Origin: Mesorhizobium carmichaelinearum
Lineage (GTDB): Bacteria; Pseudomonadota; Alphaproteobacteria; Rhizobiales; Rhizobiaceae
Assembly: GCF_900199455.1 (NCBI RefSeq)
Contig: NZ_FZQR01000002.1
Coordinates: 62,001 to 126,000, forward strand
Direction of reading: 5' to 3'
Length of the DNA stretch: 64,000 nucleotides
The notes beneath the pieces were generated by a model. The model was not told the DNA's origin. It saw only the letters and a list, made by a program, of their open reading frames with translations, and did no database searches. The position numbers were made by a program, and so were the translations under genes. Positions 17,914-28,631 of this stretch are shown here, piece after piece. Position 1 is the stretch's first letter; every line of letters begins with the position of its first letter.

Positions 17914-19178
17914 TAGAGCCCGAGCTTGTTGATCATGTCCTGCGTGACCAGGCAGATGCCTTTCTCCGAAACGCGGAAGCGCTTGGCGTCGAGAGCGGGA
18001 TCCTCGCCGACGACCAGCCCCTCCGGTATCCTTACACCGTGGTCGATGACGACGCGCTTCAACTTTGCGTTCCGGCCGACATGAACGTCGGGCAGCATGA
18101 CGACCTCTTCCAGCGTCGAATAGGAATTGATGCGCGCGCCGGTGAAGATCAGGCTCTTCTTCAGCGAAGCGCCGGAGACGATGCAATCGCCCGAGACCAG
18201 CGAGGAAACGGCCGAGCCGCGCCGGCCATCCTCGTCATGGACGAATTTTGCCGGCGGCTTCAACTCGGCATAGGTCCAGATCGGCCAGTCGCGGTCGTAG
18301 AGGTCGAGTTCCGGCGTCACGTCGGTCAGGTCGATATTGGCTTCCCAATAGGCGTCGACGGTGCCGACATCGCGCCAATAGGCTTCGTTCTCGGCGGTCG
18401 AACGCACACAGGACTTGGTGAAGCGGTGCGCGATCGCCTTACCGTGCTGGACGATATAGGGGATGATGTCCTTGCCGAAGTCGCGGCTGGAGCCGGGCTC
18501 GGCGGCGTCGCGGCGCAACTGCTCCATCAGGAACTTGGTCTTGAAGACGTAGATACCCATCGAGGCCAAAGCGAAGTCCGGATTGCCGGGAATTCCGGGC
18601 GGATCGGCGGGCTTTTCGACGAAGGCGATGATGTTGTCCTTGGCATCGACATGCATGACGCCGAAGCCGGTCGCTTCCATCCTCGGCACCTCAAGACAGC
18701 CGACCGTGACGTCGGCGCCGGCATCGACATGCTGGCGCAGCATCAGCTCATAGTCCATCTTGTAGATGTGGTCGCCGGCGAGGATGACCATGTATTCCGG
18801 GCCATAGGCCTCGATGATGTCGATGTTCTGGTAGACGGCGTCGGCCGTGCCTTCATACCACTGCGTTTCCGAGACGCGCTGGCTGGCCGGCAGGATGTCG
18901 AAGCTCTCGTTTCGTTCCGGCCGCAGGAAGTTCCAGCCGCGTTGCAGGTGGCGGATCAGCGAATGCGCCTTGTACTGCGTGGCGACGCCGAGGCGGCGAA
19001 TGCCGGAGTTGAGCGCATTGGAGAGCGCGAAGTCGATGATGCGCGTCTTGCCGCCGAAATAGACCGCCGGCTTGGCGCGGCGGTCGGTCAGTTCCTTGAG
19101 GCGGCTGCCACGGCCGCCGGCCAGTACATAGGCCATGGCATCGCGCGCCAGCGGCTGGGTCCGTTTCAAGTCTGCCAT
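17913..19178 (-). CDS. glgC: Glucose-1-phosphate adenylyltransferase GlgC
   Basis: A 421-residue ADP-glucose pyrophosphorylase, the committed and allosterically regulated step of glycogen synthesis. The nucleotidyltransferase motif is [20 protein letters not shown] (residues 16-35). The fructose-1,6-bisphosphate/activator region follows in [19 protein letters not shown]. The glucose-1-phosphate-binding segment is FVEKP, and a left-handed beta-helix makes up the last 120 residues. Length is normal. It lies third in the operon after glgB. Confidence 0.96.
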   Translation of the reverse strand: MADLKRTQPLARDAMAYVLAGGRGSRLKELTDRRAKPAVYFGGKTRIIDFALSNALNSGIRRLGVATQYKAHSLIRHLQRGWNFLRPERNESFDILPASQRVSETQWYEGTADAVYQNIDIIEAYGPEYMVILAGDHIYKMDYELMLRQHVDAGADVTVGCLEVPRMEATGFGVMHVDAKDNIIAFVEKPADPPGIPGNPDFALASMGIYVFKTKFLMEQLRRDAAEPGSSRDFGKDIIPYIVQHGKAIAHRFTKSCVRSTAENEAYWRDVGTVDAYWEANIDLTDVTPELDLYDRDWPIWTYAELKPPAKFVHDEDGRRGSAVSSLVSGDCIVSGASLKKSLIFTGARINSYSTLEEVVMLPDVHVGRNAKLKRVVIDHGVRIPEGLVVGEDPALDAKRFRVSEKGICLVTQDMINKLGL

Positions 19179-19232
19179 TTCTACCCTCCCAAGTTACTCA
19201 AGTCTCGCCCTGTTACCTCGGCCTTGACGGGC

Positions 19233-21446
19233 TCAGTCGACAACGAGTTCAAGCATGATTGTCGACAGCGGCGGCAGAAGCATCGTTGCCGAGATGCTCT
19301 TGCCTTCCGCCCTTGCCTCGACCATGCCGCCATTGCCCATGCCGGAGCCGCCATATTCGGATGCGTCGGTGTTGATGATCTCGCGCCACTTGCCGGCCTT
19401 GGGCAGCGGTACGCGATAATTGTCGCGCGGCACCGGCGTGAAATTGGAGATCACGGCCACCGGGCTGCCGCCAGTTGCGTTGCGCACCCAGGCGAAAACC
19501 GAATTCTGGCTGTCGTCGACGATCAGCCAGGAAAACCCTTCCGGCTCGCAATCGCGGCCATGCAGCGCCGGGCGCGACCGGTAGAGATAGTTGAGATCGC
19601 GCACCGTCTGCCAGACGCCGCGATGCGGGCGGAAATCGAGCAGGTTCCAGTCCAGCGCACGCGCCTCGCTCCATTCGCGGCGCTGCGCGAACTCCTGTCC
19701 CATGAACAAGAGCTTCTTGCCGGGATAGCCCCACATGAAGCCGTAATAGGCCCGCAAGGTCGCGAATTTCTGCCAGTCGTCGCCGGCCATCTTGCCCAGT
19801 AGCGTGCCTTTGCCGTGCACGACCTCGTCATGCGAGAGCGGCAGCACGAAATTCTCCGAGAAGGCGTAGGTCAGGCCGAAGGTCAGGTCGTTGTGGTGGT
19901 GCTTGCGGAAAATCGGCTCCTTGGCAAAATACTCCAGCGTGTCGTGCATGAAGCCCATGTTCCACTTGAAGCCGAAACCCAGCCCGCCTTCATGCACCGG
20001 CGCCGAGACCTTCGGCCATGAGGTCGATTCCTCGGCGATGGTCATGACGCCGGGATGGTGGCCGTAGACCTCCTTGTTCATCTTCTGCAGGAAAGAGACC
20101 GCTTCGAGGTTCTCGCGGCCGCCCTTCTCGTTAGGGATCCACTCGCCGGCCTTGCGCGAATAGTCGAGGTAGAGCATCGAGGCGACCGCATCGACGCGCA
20201 AACCGTCGACATGGTATTTTTCGGCCCAGAACAGCGCGTTGTTGACGAGGAACGATATCACCTCGCGGCGGCCGAAATTGTAGATCGCGGTGTTCCAGTC
20301 GGGATGGAAACCCTTGCGCGGGTCCGCATGCTCGTAGAGCGCTGTACCGTCGAAATGGGCCAGGCCATGCGCGTCGACCGGGAAATGCGCCGGCACCCAG
20401 TCGAGGATGACGCCGACGCCAGCGCGGTGCGCGCCATCGACGAAACGGGCAAAGCCGTCCGGATCGCCGAAGCGGGCCGACGGCGCATAAAGACCGGTTG
20501 TCTGATAACCCCATGACGGGTCATAGGGATGTTCGGAGATCGGCATGAATTCGATGTGGGTGAAACCGGTTTCGACCGCATAGGGGATCAGCCGGTCGGC
20601 CAGTTCGTCCCATGACAGGAACGTGCCGTCGTCGCGAAGCTGCCAGGACCCGGCGTGGACCTCGTAGATGGAGATCGCTTCGCGCCGGTGATCGGCATTG
20701 CGCCAGAAATTGCGGTGCGCCTCGTCGCCCCACTCATGCGCCGGCGGCACGGCGACCACCGAAGCCGTGGCCGGACGCAGTTCGGACTTGAATGCAAACG
20801 GGTCGGCCTTCAGCGGCAGCCTGACGCCATCGGGGCCAATGATCTCGTATTTGTAGGGCCGCCCGGCGCCGATGTCGGGGATGAACACCTCCCAGATGCC
20901 GGTGTCGCGGCGATCGCGCATCGTATGGCGCCGGCCATCCCAGTCGTTGAAATCGCCGACCACCGAGACGCGTTTTGCATTGGGAGCCCAAACGGCGAAA
21001 TGCACGCCGGTGGCGCCTTCATGCTCGATGACATGCGCGCCAAGCTTGTCGAACAGCCTGAGGTGCGACCCCTCGGCGATGTAGTAATCGTCCAATGGCC
21101 CGAGCACCGGGCCGAACGAATAGGGATCGGTCAGCCACCAGTCGCCGCCGGCATTGCGCGCGTGATAGCGCAGCGGCTGCCGTTTCTTGATCGACAGTCT
21201 GCCTTCGAAGAAGCCGGCGTCGTCGCGCCTCGACAATTGACCAGCCTCGATGCCCGTCAGCGTATAGGCGGTGACGGTTTCGGCATGCGGAACGAAGCAA
21301 CGGGCAAACAGGCTTTTGCCGACCTCATGGACACCGAGGACCGCAAACGAATCTCCGTGCGTACCGGCGACAATCGCCGCAACATCGCTGGCTGGCGCCA
21401 GTCCGTCCGGCCCGCTTGTCGCAGCGGTCGCGCGCGGCTTCCTCAT
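19233..21446 (-). CDS. glgB: 1,4-alpha-glucan branching enzyme GlgB
   Basis: A 737-residue GH13 branching enzyme. An N-terminal CBM48 pair (1-230) precedes the barrel, which has region I DWVPAHFP, region [20 protein letters not shown] with the nucleophile Asp, region [15 protein letters not shown] with the acid/base Glu, and region [16 protein letters not shown]-terminal beta domain follows. The ATG at 21446 is preferred over one at 21503: GGGAGGG lies ten bases upstream of the former, while the latter has no ribosome site. Second gene of the glg operon. Confidence 0.95.
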   Translation of the reverse strand: MRKPRATAATSGPDGLAPASDVAAIVAGTHGDSFAVLGVHEVGKSLFARCFVPHAETVTAYTLTGIEAGQLSRRDDAGFFEGRLSIKKRQPLRYHARNAGGDWWLTDPYSFGPVLGPLDDYYIAEGSHLRLFDKLGAHVIEHEGATGVHFAVWAPNAKRVSVVGDFNDWDGRRHTMRDRRDTGIWEVFIPDIGAGRPYKYEIIGPDGVRLPLKADPFAFKSELRPATASVVAVPPAHEWGDEAHRNFWRNADHRREAISIYEVHAGSWQLRDDGTFLSWDELADRLIPYAVETGFTHIEFMPISEHPYDPSWGYQTTGLYAPSARFGDPDGFARFVDGAHRAGVGVILDWVPAHFPVDAHGLAHFDGTALYEHADPRKGFHPDWNTAIYNFGRREVISFLVNNALFWAEKYHVDGLRVDAVASMLYLDYSRKAGEWIPNEKGGRENLEAVSFLQKMNKEVYGHHPGVMTIAEESTSWPKVSAPVHEGGLGFGFKWNMGFMHDTLEYFAKEPIFRKHHHNDLTFGLTYAFSENFVLPLSHDEVVHGKGTLLGKMAGDDWQKFATLRAYYGFMWGYPGKKLLFMGQEFAQRREWSEARALDWNLLDFRPHRGVWQTVRDLNYLYRSRPALHGRDCEPEGFSWLIVDDSQNSVFAWVRNATGGSPVAVISNFTPVPRDNYRVPLPKAGKWREIINTDASEYGGSGMGNGGMVEARAEGKSISATMLLPPLSTIMLELVVD

Positions 21447-21552
21447 CAGGCAGTGTCCCTCCCAGGGCACCAGGTGTTTGTTTCTGATGATGCGCGTTGG
21501 CATTCAACCCGCATCACCGGGACCACATTGTTCGTGGCCTCATGCAATCACA

Positions 21553-24021
21553 TCAGGCAGGCACGTTCCAGATTTCTTTCGCGTATTGGCGGATGGTGCG
21601 ATCGGACGAGAACCAGCCGACGCGCGCGACATTGCGGATTGCCTTGGCATACCAGTCGGGGCTGTTGCGCCAGACAGCGTCGACATCCCGCTGGGCGGCG
21701 GCGTAGGCGTCGAAATCGGCGGCGACCATGAACCAGTCGCTGTTGTAGAGGCCGTTGATGAGGTCGCGGTAGCGATCGGGATCGTCGGGCGAGAAGACAC
21801 CCGAGGAAACGGCCGCGACCGCCTGCGCCAGTTCGGGCGAGCCCTCGATCACGGCGCGCGGGTTGTAGCCATTGTTGCGCCGCTCGGCGACTTCGGCCGT
21901 CGTCAGGCCGAAGATGAAGATGTTGTCGTCGCCGACGCATTCCTTGATCTCGACATTGGCGCCGTCGAGCGTGCCGATGGTCAGCGCACCGTTCAGCGCG
22001 AACTTCATGTTGCCGGTGCCCGATGCTTCCATGCCCGCGGTCGAGATCTGCTCGGACAGGTCGGCGGCCGGCATCATGATTTCGGCCAGGCTGACATTGT
22101 AGTTCGGCACGAACACCACTTTCAGCAAACCGCGAACCGCCGGATCACGGTTGATCACCTTGGCGACATCGTTGGCGAGTTTGATGATCAGCTTGGCATT
22201 GTGATAGCTGGGCGCCGCCTTGCCGCCGAAGAATTTCACGCGCGGCATCCAGTCGCGTTCGGGATGCGAACGGATCTGGTCGTAGAGCGCGATCGCCTCG
22301 AGGATGTTCAGGAGCTGGCGCTTGTATTCATGGATGCGCTTGACCTGGATGTCGAACAGCGCCGAAGGGTCGACCTTGATGCCGAGCCGGTCGGCGACGA
22401 GATTGGCCAGCCGCACCTTGTTCTGCCGCTTGACGCCCGCGAATTTTTCCCGGAACGCGCTGTCATCGGCAAAGCCCTCGAGCCCTTTGATAGCGTCGAT
22501 GTCGTCGAGAAAGCGGTCACCGATGGCCTCACGGGCGAGCGAGGTCAGCCCAGGATTGCACTGGATCAGCCAACGCCGCGGCGTGATGCCGTTGGTCTTG
22601 TTGTTGATGCGATCGGGATAGAGCTTGTGCAGGTCGGCGAACACCGTTTCCTTCATCAACTCGGTATGCAGCGCCGAGACACCATTGATCGAGTGCGAGC
22701 CGACAAAGGCAAGGTTGCCCATGCGCACGCGGCGGTCGCCATTCTCCTGGATCAGCGAGATGCGGCTGATCTGCTCGTCCGAGAACTGGTCGGTGGCGCG
22801 CGCCTCCAGAAGCACCTGCGCGTTGATGGCGTAGACGATCTGCATATGGCGCGGCAACAGCCGCTCGAACAGCGGCACCGGCCAGCTTTCCAACGCCTCG
22901 GGAAGAAGCGTGTGGTTGGTGTAGCCGAAGGTGCGCTTGGTGATGTCCCAGGCGAGATCGAAGTCCATGCCGTGGACATCCATCAAGAGCCGCATCAGCT
23001 CCGGCACCGCGATCGCCGGGTGGGTGTCGTTCAAGTGGATCGCCGCCTTGTCGGGCAGCGACTTCAGGTCGCCATATTGGCTGAGATGGCGTTGCACGAT
23101 GTCCTGCAGCGAGGCGGTGGAGAAGAAATACTCCTGCCGCAGTCTGAGCTCCTGCCCGGCCTTATGGGAATCGGCAGGATAGAGAACGCGTGACAGCGCG
23201 TCCGCCTTGTTGCTTTCGGCCAGCGCGCCGATGTGATCGCCGGCATTGAACTTATCGAGCAGGATCGGATCGACCGGCATGCCCGACCACAGCCGCAGCG
23301 TGTTGACGCGGTTGCCCCGCCAGCCAACGACAGGCGTGTCGTAGGCGACGGCCAGAACATGCTCGGTCGGCTTCCAGACGTGACGCTCGAGCCGGCCGTC
23401 CTTCGAGGTGATGGACTCCACCGAACCGCCGAAACCGACTTCGAAGGAGCGTTCGCGCCGTTCGAATTCCCAGGGGTTGCCGTGATCGAGCCAGGTCTCG
23501 GGCAGTTCGACCTGCCAGCCTCCTTGAATCTCCTGGCGGAACATGCCGTTGGCGTAGCGGATGCCGTAGCCATGTGCGGGAATGTCGACGGTCGCCATGC
23601 TTTCCATGAAGCAGGCCGCGAGCCGGCCAAGGCCGCCATTGCCGAGTGCTGCATCGGGTTCGAGCGCCGCGATAAGATCGAGGTCGACACCGAGCGACGA
23701 CAGCGCCTCGCGCATATTGGCCATCAGCCCAAGATTGGAGAAAGCGTCACGCATCAGGCGGCCGATGAGGAACTCCAGCGACAAATAGTAGACGCGCTTT
23801 TCCTGCTGGTCATAGGCCTCTTTCGTTGCCTGCATCCAGCGATCGACGATGCGGTCGCGCACGACCTTGATCGAGGCCGTCAGCCAGTCGTACTGGGTCG
23901 CGACGGTGGTGTCCTTGCCGACCCGGTATTTGAGGGCCACCAAGACTTCCCTTGCGAGCGTCTTCGGATCAGGATTTTCGAGCAGTGGAGGAAGGGTTTC
24001 GGATGTCATCGCGCGCGTCAT
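21553..24021 (-). CDS. glgP: Glycogen phosphorylase GlgP
   Basis: An 822-residue GT35 phosphorylase releasing glucose-1-phosphate from glycogen ends. Motifs: YYLSLEFLIGR near residue 75, the substrate and phosphate site segment, and the PLP lysine motif EASGTGNMKFALNGALTIGT near 660. The ATG at 24021 has GAGAGG just upstream; the 75 codons that stay open upstream of it look like intergenic sequence. It is the first gene of the seven-gene glycogen operon, so the operon promoter should lie in 24022-24152. Confidence 0.95.
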   Translation of the reverse strand: MTRAMTSETLPPLLENPDPKTLAREVLVALKYRVGKDTTVATQYDWLTASIKVVRDRIVDRWMQATKEAYDQQEKRVYYLSLEFLIGRLMRDAFSNLGLMANMREALSSLGVDLDLIAALEPDAALGNGGLGRLAACFMESMATVDIPAHGYGIRYANGMFRQEIQGGWQVELPETWLDHGNPWEFERRERSFEVGFGGSVESITSKDGRLERHVWKPTEHVLAVAYDTPVVGWRGNRVNTLRLWSGMPVDPILLDKFNAGDHIGALAESNKADALSRVLYPADSHKAGQELRLRQEYFFSTASLQDIVQRHLSQYGDLKSLPDKAAIHLNDTHPAIAVPELMRLLMDVHGMDFDLAWDITKRTFGYTNHTLLPEALESWPVPLFERLLPRHMQIVYAINAQVLLEARATDQFSDEQISRISLIQENGDRRVRMGNLAFVGSHSINGVSALHTELMKETVFADLHKLYPDRINNKTNGITPRRWLIQCNPGLTSLAREAIGDRFLDDIDAIKGLEGFADDSAFREKFAGVKRQNKVRLANLVADRLGIKVDPSALFDIQVKRIHEYKRQLLNILEAIALYDQIRSHPERDWMPRVKFFGGKAAPSYHNAKLIIKLANDVAKVINRDPAVRGLLKVVFVPNYNVSLAEIMMPAADLSEQISTAGMEASGTGNMKFALNGALTIGTLDGANVEIKECVGDDNIFIFGLTTAEVAERRNNGYNPRAVIEGSPELAQAVAAVSSGVFSPDDPDRYRDLINGLYNSDWFMVAADFDAYAAAQRDVDAVWRNSPDWYAKAIRNVARVGWFSSDRTIRQYAKEIWNVPA

Positions 24022-24152
24022 GCTGCCTCTCGTGCGGTTGCAATGATCATACCGGCTTTCACCATTCATCCCAGCCCATGTTACTGCATTGCAACATATA
24101 TTCAATCGATTTAGATGAGCGTGCGCCGGCTTACCCTGCGGCAATTTGACAA

Positions 24153-24935
24153 TCAGGCGGCGAGCGCAGCCTCCGGAGGTGCCTTCGCGCCGGTCATGAA
24201 GGCGACGGCATCGGACATCGTATATTGCTTGGGATCGATGACGCACAGGCGACGGCCCAGGCGGTGAATGTGGATACGGTCGGCCACCTCGAAGACATGC
24301 GGCATGTTGTGTGAGATCAGCACGATCGGCAGGCCGCGCTTCTTGACGTCGAGGATCAGTTCAAGCACGCGGCGGCTTTCCTTGACGCCGAGGGCGGCCG
24401 TCGGTTCGTCCATGATCACCACGCGGCTGCCGAAGGCAGCGGCGCGTGCCACCGCCACGCCCTGGCGCTGGCCGCCCGACAGCGTCTCCACCGCCTGGCT
24501 GATGTTCTGGATGGTCATCAGTCCGAGTTCGGTGAGCTTGTCGCGGGCGCGCTTTTCCATCGCCGGGCGATCGAGCATGCGCAACCACTGGCCGAGGAAG
24601 CCGGGTTTGCGGATCTCGCGGCCGAGGAACATGTTGTCGGCGATCGACAGTGCCGGCGACAGCGCCAGGTTCTGGTAGACGGTCTCGATACCGGCTTCGC
24701 GGGCTTCCATCGGTGATTTGAAGGAAACGGCTTTGCCTTCAAGCCGGATTTCACCTTCGTCGGGCACGGCCGCACCGGAAATCGCCTTGATGAGCGACGA
24801 TTTTCCGGCGCCATTGTCGCCGATGACGGCAAGGATTTCGCCGGGATAAAGGTCGAAGTCGGCATTGTCGAGAGCGGTGACGCGGCCATAGCGCTTGATC
24901 AGACCGCGCGCGGTGAGGATGGGTTCCTGGGTCAT
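24153..24935 (-). CDS. frcA: Sugar ABC transporter ATP-binding protein (FrcA-like)
   Basis: A 260-residue single-domain ABC ATPase. Walker A GDNGAGKSSLIKAISG, Q-loop near VYQNLAL, signature LSGGQRQGVAVARA, Walker B VVIMDEPTAAL, and switch His in LISHNMP. Most CUT2-type sugar systems use a double ATPase of about 500 residues; a single 260-residue ATPase is the form found in the rhizobial fructose transporter FrcBCA. The ATG at 24935 is two bases after the frcC stop. It is the last gene of the frcBCA operon. Confidence 0.85.
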   Translation of the reverse strand: MTQEPILTARGLIKRYGRVTALDNADFDLYPGEILAVIGDNGAGKSSLIKAISGAAVPDEGEIRLEGKAVSFKSPMEAREAGIETVYQNLALSPALSIADNMFLGREIRKPGFLGQWLRMLDRPAMEKRARDKLTELGLMTIQNISQAVETLSGGQRQGVAVARAAAFGSRVVIMDEPTAALGVKESRRVLELILDVKKRGLPIVLISHNMPHVFEVADRIHIHRLGRRLCVIDPKQYTMSDAVAFMTGAKAPPEAALAA

Positions 24936-24937
24936 GA

Positions 24938-25999
24938 CTATGCCGAAACCTTTCTGATCCATTGGTCGATCGCCACGGCGCCGATGATCAGCACACCGGT
25001 GAGCAGCACTTTCCATTGCGGATCGGCGCCCAGCATGTTGAGACCCATGGAGACGACGCCGACGATCATCGCGCCGAACAGCGTGCCCAGGATAGAGCCG
25101 CGCCCGCCGAACAGAGAAATACCGCCGATCACCGTCGCGGTGATGGCCTGCAGATTGTAGTCGGTGACGGCGGCGGACGGTGAGATCGAGCCGTTGCGGC
25201 CGACAGAAACCCAGGCAGCGAAAGCGGCGATCAGCCCGGCAAGGGTATAGACCGTCACCAGCACCTTCTTGGTCTGGATGCCCGACAGCTTCGCCGCCTC
25301 CTGGTCGTCGCCGACGGCGTAGACATGGCGGCCCCATGCCGTGTGGTTGAGCACGTACCAGAGGATCATCACGAGCACGACCGTGGCTATGACGCCGAGC
25401 GTCAGCACCGCCGTGCCGATCTTGAAGCTCAGAGCGAACAGATGCAGCAGCGGCGCCTGGGTGTCGACGTCGGTGTCGCGGATCGTCTCATTGGCCGAAT
25501 AGATGAAGTTCGTGGCCATGACAATGTTCCAGGTGCCAAGCGTCACGATGAAGGGCGGCAGTTTCATATAGGCGACCAGCAACCCGTTGAGCAGCCCGCA
25601 GGCCGCACCCGCGGCAAGCCCGATCGCCACGGCGAGAATGGCCGGCATACCGTAGCTGACCGCGCAATTGCCCATGATCACGGCTGAAATCACCATGATG
25701 ACGCCAATCGACAGGTCGATGCCGGCGGTCAGGATGACCAGTGTCTGCGCGGCACCCAGAATGCCGACGATGGCGATCTGCTGCAGGATCAGCGTCAGCG
25801 TATAGGACGAAAAGAAACGTCCGCCGATGGCGATGCCGAAAATGATGATCGACAGGACCAGCACGATCAGCGGCACTGCCGCCGGCGTCGAATGCAGAAA
25901 ATGCTGGATGCGCTTGACGGCCGATTTGTGTTCGTCGAACGCGGCAACGCTGGTGTCGCTGCCCGAGAGAACCTTCTCGAATTCCTGAGCTTGAGCCAT
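24938..25999 (-). CDS. frcC: Sugar ABC transporter permease (FrcC-like)
   Basis: A 353-residue CUT2-type (RbsC family) permease with about ten hydrophobic segments after a 40-residue cytoplasmic tail. Typical motifs are LTAGIDLSIGVIMVISAVIM, the PPFIVTLGTWNIVMA segment, and GGRGSILGTLFGAMIVGVVSMG near the C-terminus. The ATG follows GGGGAGGAAAC. It lies 160 bases after frcB with a hairpin in between, and two bases before frcA. Confidence 0.88.
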   Translation of the reverse strand: MAQAQEFEKVLSGSDTSVAAFDEHKSAVKRIQHFLHSTPAAVPLIVLVLSIIIFGIAIGGRFFSSYTLTLILQQIAIVGILGAAQTLVILTAGIDLSIGVIMVISAVIMGNCAVSYGMPAILAVAIGLAAGAACGLLNGLLVAYMKLPPFIVTLGTWNIVMATNFIYSANETIRDTDVDTQAPLLHLFALSFKIGTAVLTLGVIATVVLVMILWYVLNHTAWGRHVYAVGDDQEAAKLSGIQTKKVLVTVYTLAGLIAAFAAWVSVGRNGSISPSAAVTDYNLQAITATVIGGISLFGGRGSILGTLFGAMIVGVVSMGLNMLGADPQWKVLLTGVLIIGAVAIDQWIRKVSA

Positions 26000-26101
26000 G
26001 TTTCCTCCCCGTGAGGTGTCAGCCTAGCGCTGACGCCCGTCCACGCCTTTCCGGTCTGCTGCCGGGATTGTTCGCGGTCACGCGACCCATCGTCCACCCG
26101 A

Positions 26102-26129
26102 AGCGGTCGGGGATCAAGCCCCAACCGCT
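26102..26129. repeat. Hairpin in the frcB-frcC spacer
   Basis: An 11-bp stem (26102-26112 with 26119-26129, one mismatch) with a six-base loop, about 30 bases after the frcB stop on the minus strand. No T-run follows, so it is more likely an mRNA stabiliser or attenuator that favours binding-protein synthesis than a full terminator. The rest of the 160-base gap is featureless. Confidence 0.6.
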
Positions 26130-26159
26130 CGAGTTCGGTAATTGCCGGTCAGACCAGCA

Positions 26160-27194
26160 TCAGCCCCAGCACTTGGCGAGGCCTTCCTTGGTGTCGATGG
26201 ACTTCACGCCGTTGGCCGGCTTGTCGGTCACCAAATTGACGCCGGTGTCGAAGAAGTTCTTGCCTTCGGTCGGCTTCGGCTTGGTTCCATCCTTGGCGAA
26301 GGCGGCGATCGCCTCGATGCCGAGCGCTGCCATCTGCAGCGGGTACTGCTGCGACGTCGCACCGATGACACCTTCGGTAACCGACTTCACGCCGGGGCAG
26401 CCGCCGTCGACGGAGACGATCAGCACCTGCTTTTCAAGACCGACGGCCTTGAGCGCCTGGTAGGCGCCGACAGCAGCCGGCTCGTTGATGGTGTGGATGA
26501 CGTTGATGGTGTTGTCCTTCTGCAGAAGGTTCTCCATCGCCTTACGGCCGCCCTCCTCATTGCCGTTGGTGACGTCGTGGCCGACGATGCGCGGATCGGT
26601 CTCGTCGCCGATCTTGTTGGGATCCTTCACGTCGATGCCGTAGCCCATCATGAAGCCCTGGTCGCGCAGCACGTCGACCGTCGGCTGCGAAGGCGTCAGG
26701 TCGAGGAAGCCGATCTTGGCGTCCTTGGCCTTGTCGCCGAGCGTCGCCGCGGCCCAGGCGCCGATCAACTTGCCGGCTTCGAGATTGTCGGTGGCGAAGG
26801 TCGCGTCGGCCGCATCGATCGGATCGAGCGGCGTGTCGAGCGCGATCACCAGCAGGCCGGCGTCACGCGCCTTCTTCACGGTCGGCACGATGCCCTTGGT
26901 GTCGGATGCGGTGATCAGGATACCCTTGGCGCCGTCGGCAATGCAGCTTTCGATGGCCGCCACCTGGCTCTCGCTGTCGCCGTCGATCTTGCCGGCATAG
27001 GTCTTGAGGTCGACGCCGAGTTCCTTGGCCTTAGCGGTCGCGCCTTCCTTCATCTTGACGAAGAAGGGGTTCGTGTCGGTCTTGGTGATCAGGCAAGCGC
27101 CGACACCGGCCGCGGAAGCGGACGACGCAAACGCCATCAGACCCAGGGCGGCCGCGGCAAACACGGTCGATTTCAGCAGTTTTGTATTGGTCAC
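26160..27194 (-). CDS. frcB: Periplasmic sugar-binding protein (FrcB-like, probably fructose)
   Basis: A 344-residue periplasmic-binding protein of the ribose/galactose type (Peripla_BP_4). Signal peptide at residues 1-28 ([18 protein letters not shown]..., cleaved after SASA). The mature start is [20 protein letters not shown], followed by [20 protein letters not shown] and [24 protein letters not shown] motifs. The GTG start at 27194 is chosen because GGGAGGA precedes it; an upstream ATG at 27239 lacks a ribosome site and spoils the signal peptide. The fructose assignment rests on gene order and similarity to Sinorhizobium FrcB as remembered, and is less certain than the family. Confidence 0.85.
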   Translation of the reverse strand: MTNTKLLKSTVFAAAALGLMAFASSASAAGVGACLITKTDTNPFFVKMKEGATAKAKELGVDLKTYAGKIDGDSESQVAAIESCIADGAKGILITASDTKGIVPTVKKARDAGLLVIALDTPLDPIDAADATFATDNLEAGKLIGAWAAATLGDKAKDAKIGFLDLTPSQPTVDVLRDQGFMMGYGIDVKDPNKIGDETDPRIVGHDVTNGNEEGGRKAMENLLQKDNTINVIHTINEPAAVGAYQALKAVGLEKQVLIVSVDGGCPGVKSVTEGVIGATSQQYPLQMAALGIEAIAAFAKDGTKPKPTEGKNFFDTGVNLVTDKPANGVKSIDTKEGLAKCWG

Positions 27195-27304
27195 GATCTT
27201 CCTCCCAGTGGAACCATTCCGGATGCCGGCCACCGGCATCTACGGCGCATCCTACGAATTTCTCCCAGCGTGGACGCCGCCTCAACAGACACCAGACCGC
27301 AGGC

Positions 27305-27344
27305 GCTGTCAATAATTAAATCACTCTTATTTATTATTGACAGC
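27305..27344. promoter_or_regulatory. Probable operator of the ROK repressor
   Basis: A perfect 12-bp inverted repeat, GCTGTCAATAAT (27305-27316) and ATTATTGACAGC (27333-27344), with a 16-base AT-rich spacer. It lies between the divergent frcB (start 27194) and the ROK regulator gene (start 27405). Its AT content contrasts with the GC-rich surroundings. AT-rich inverted repeats are the usual ROK-family targets, so autoregulation and control of frcBCA from one site are likely. Confidence 0.7.
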
Positions 27345-27404
27345 CTTGCGCCGTTCACTCATTCTGGCCCAAAAGCATTGAGGGGAAACGACGGGAGGAA
27401 CAGG

Positions 27405-28631
27405 GTGGAGACCGCCACTGCGAGGCACGGTTCGCCCGAAGCGAATGACAGCCTGATTCACCGCGGCACCAACCAGAGCGGCATGCGCGACCACAACGAG
27501 CGGTTGGTGCTCTCGCTGGTGCGCCAGCATGGCAGCCTGGCGAAATCCGACATCGCCCGCATGACCGGACTTTCGGCGCAGACGGTTTCGGTCATCATGC
27601 GCGAACTGGAGGAAGAAGGCCTGCTCGTCCGCCAAGCGCCGTTGCGCGGCAAGATCGGCCAACCCTCCATTCCGATGGCGCTCAATCCGGAAGGCGCCTT
27701 CTTCATCGGCCTCAAGATCGGCCGCCGCAGCGCCGAACTGGTGCTGATCGATTTTCTTGGGCATGTGCGCTCGATGCTGCAGCACTCCTATCGCTATCCG
27801 GCTCCGCGCGAGACTGTAGAGTTCGTCACCGATGGCATGAAAAGGATGCGCGGCGAACTGACGCCTGCCCAGGACAAGCGCATCGCCGGCCTCGGCATCG
27901 CCATGCCGTTCGAACTGTGGAACTGGGCCGACACCGCCGGCGCGCCGCGCGACGTCATGGACGAATGGCGCCACCGCGACATCAGGGCCGACATCCAAGC
28001 GCAATGCGAGTTTCCGGTCTATCTGCAAAACGATGCCACCTCGGCCTGCGGCGCCGAGCTCGTCTTCGGCCAGGCGGGCGGCGCGCGTGACTTTGTCTAT
28101 TTCTATATCGGCGCCTTTGCCGGCGGCGGCATCGTGCTGAATGGCCGGCTGTTCGGCGGCCCGACCGGCAATGCCGGCGCGCTCGGCTCGATGCCGGTGC
28201 CCGGACCGGACGGCAAGCCGACCCAGCTGATCGATGTGGCCTCGATCGCCATGCTGGAAAAAGCGCTCAATGCGCGCGGCGTCGAGGCCTCGCACCTGTG
28301 GACCTCGCCCGAAGACTGGGGCGACATCGGCTCCGAACTCGACGACTGGATCGCCAATGCCTCGCAGGCGCTTGCCTATGCCATCGTCGCCGCGGCCTCG
28401 GTCATCGATTTCGAGGCGGCGGTGGTCGACGGCTGGATGCCGCAGGCGGTGCGCCGCCGACTGGTCGATGCCATTGTCGCCGCCATCGCCACAATCGACG
28501 GCGAAGGCCTGAAACTCCCCGTCGTTCGCGAAGGAACTGTCGGCATCCATGCCCGGGCGCTCGGCGGCGCCAGCCTGCCGCTTTCCGAACGCTTTCTGAT
28601 TGGTTCGACGACGATTTCCAGGAGCGCCTGA
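27405..28631 (+). CDS. frcR: ROK-family transcriptional repressor of the sugar operon
   Basis: A 408-residue protein. A MarR-like winged helix at about 38-95 (LVRQHGSLAKSDIARMTGLS, with recognition helix AQTVSVIMRELEEEGLL) is followed by a ROK sugar-kinase-like domain with FYIGAFAGGGIVLNGRLFGG and PTGNAGALGSMP. The Cys cluster and HxxC zinc motif of enzymatic ROK kinases are not evident, consistent with a regulator. The GTG start at 27405 has GGGAGGAACA upstream. It is divergent to frcB and first in a three-gene operon with a mutarotase and a kinase. The inducer is presumably the transported sugar or its phosphate. Confidence 0.85.
   Translation: METATARHGSPEANDSLIHRGTNQSGMRDHNERLVLSLVRQHGSLAKSDIARMTGLSAQTVSVIMRELEEEGLLVRQAPLRGKIGQPSIPMALNPEGAFFIGLKIGRRSAELVLIDFLGHVRSMLQHSYRYPAPRETVEFVTDGMKRMRGELTPAQDKRIAGLGIAMPFELWNWADTAGAPRDVMDEWRHRDIRADIQAQCEFPVYLQNDATSACGAELVFGQAGGARDFVYFYIGAFAGGGIVLNGRLFGGPTGNAGALGSMPVPGPDGKPTQLIDVASIAMLEKALNARGVEASHLWTSPEDWGDIGSELDDWIANASQALAYAIVAAASVIDFEAAVVDGWMPQAVRRRLVDAIVAAIATIDGEGLKLPVVREGTVGIHARALGGASLPLSERFLIGSTTISRSA

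Noticed and set aside
17688..19802. A 704-codon open frame on the plus strand opposite glgA, glgC and glgB
   Set aside because: It is an antisense shadow in GC-rich DNA. The minus strand carries clear glgC and glgB motifs over the same bases; the plus product has no recognisable motif and an Arg/Asp/Val-heavy composition.
21271..23193. A 640-codon plus-strand frame opposite glgB/glgP
   Set aside because: Shadow of glgP. No motif, no ribosome site, and composition typical of the antisense frame of high-GC genes.
24022..24246. A longer N-terminus for GlgP (75 codons)
   Set aside because: No ribosome site or conserved sequence, while GAGAGG precedes the ATG at 24021.
27195..27239. ATG start 15 codons upstream of the chosen GTG for frcB
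   Set aside because: It would put charged residues before the signal peptide and has no ribosome site, whereas GGGAGGA precedes the GTG.
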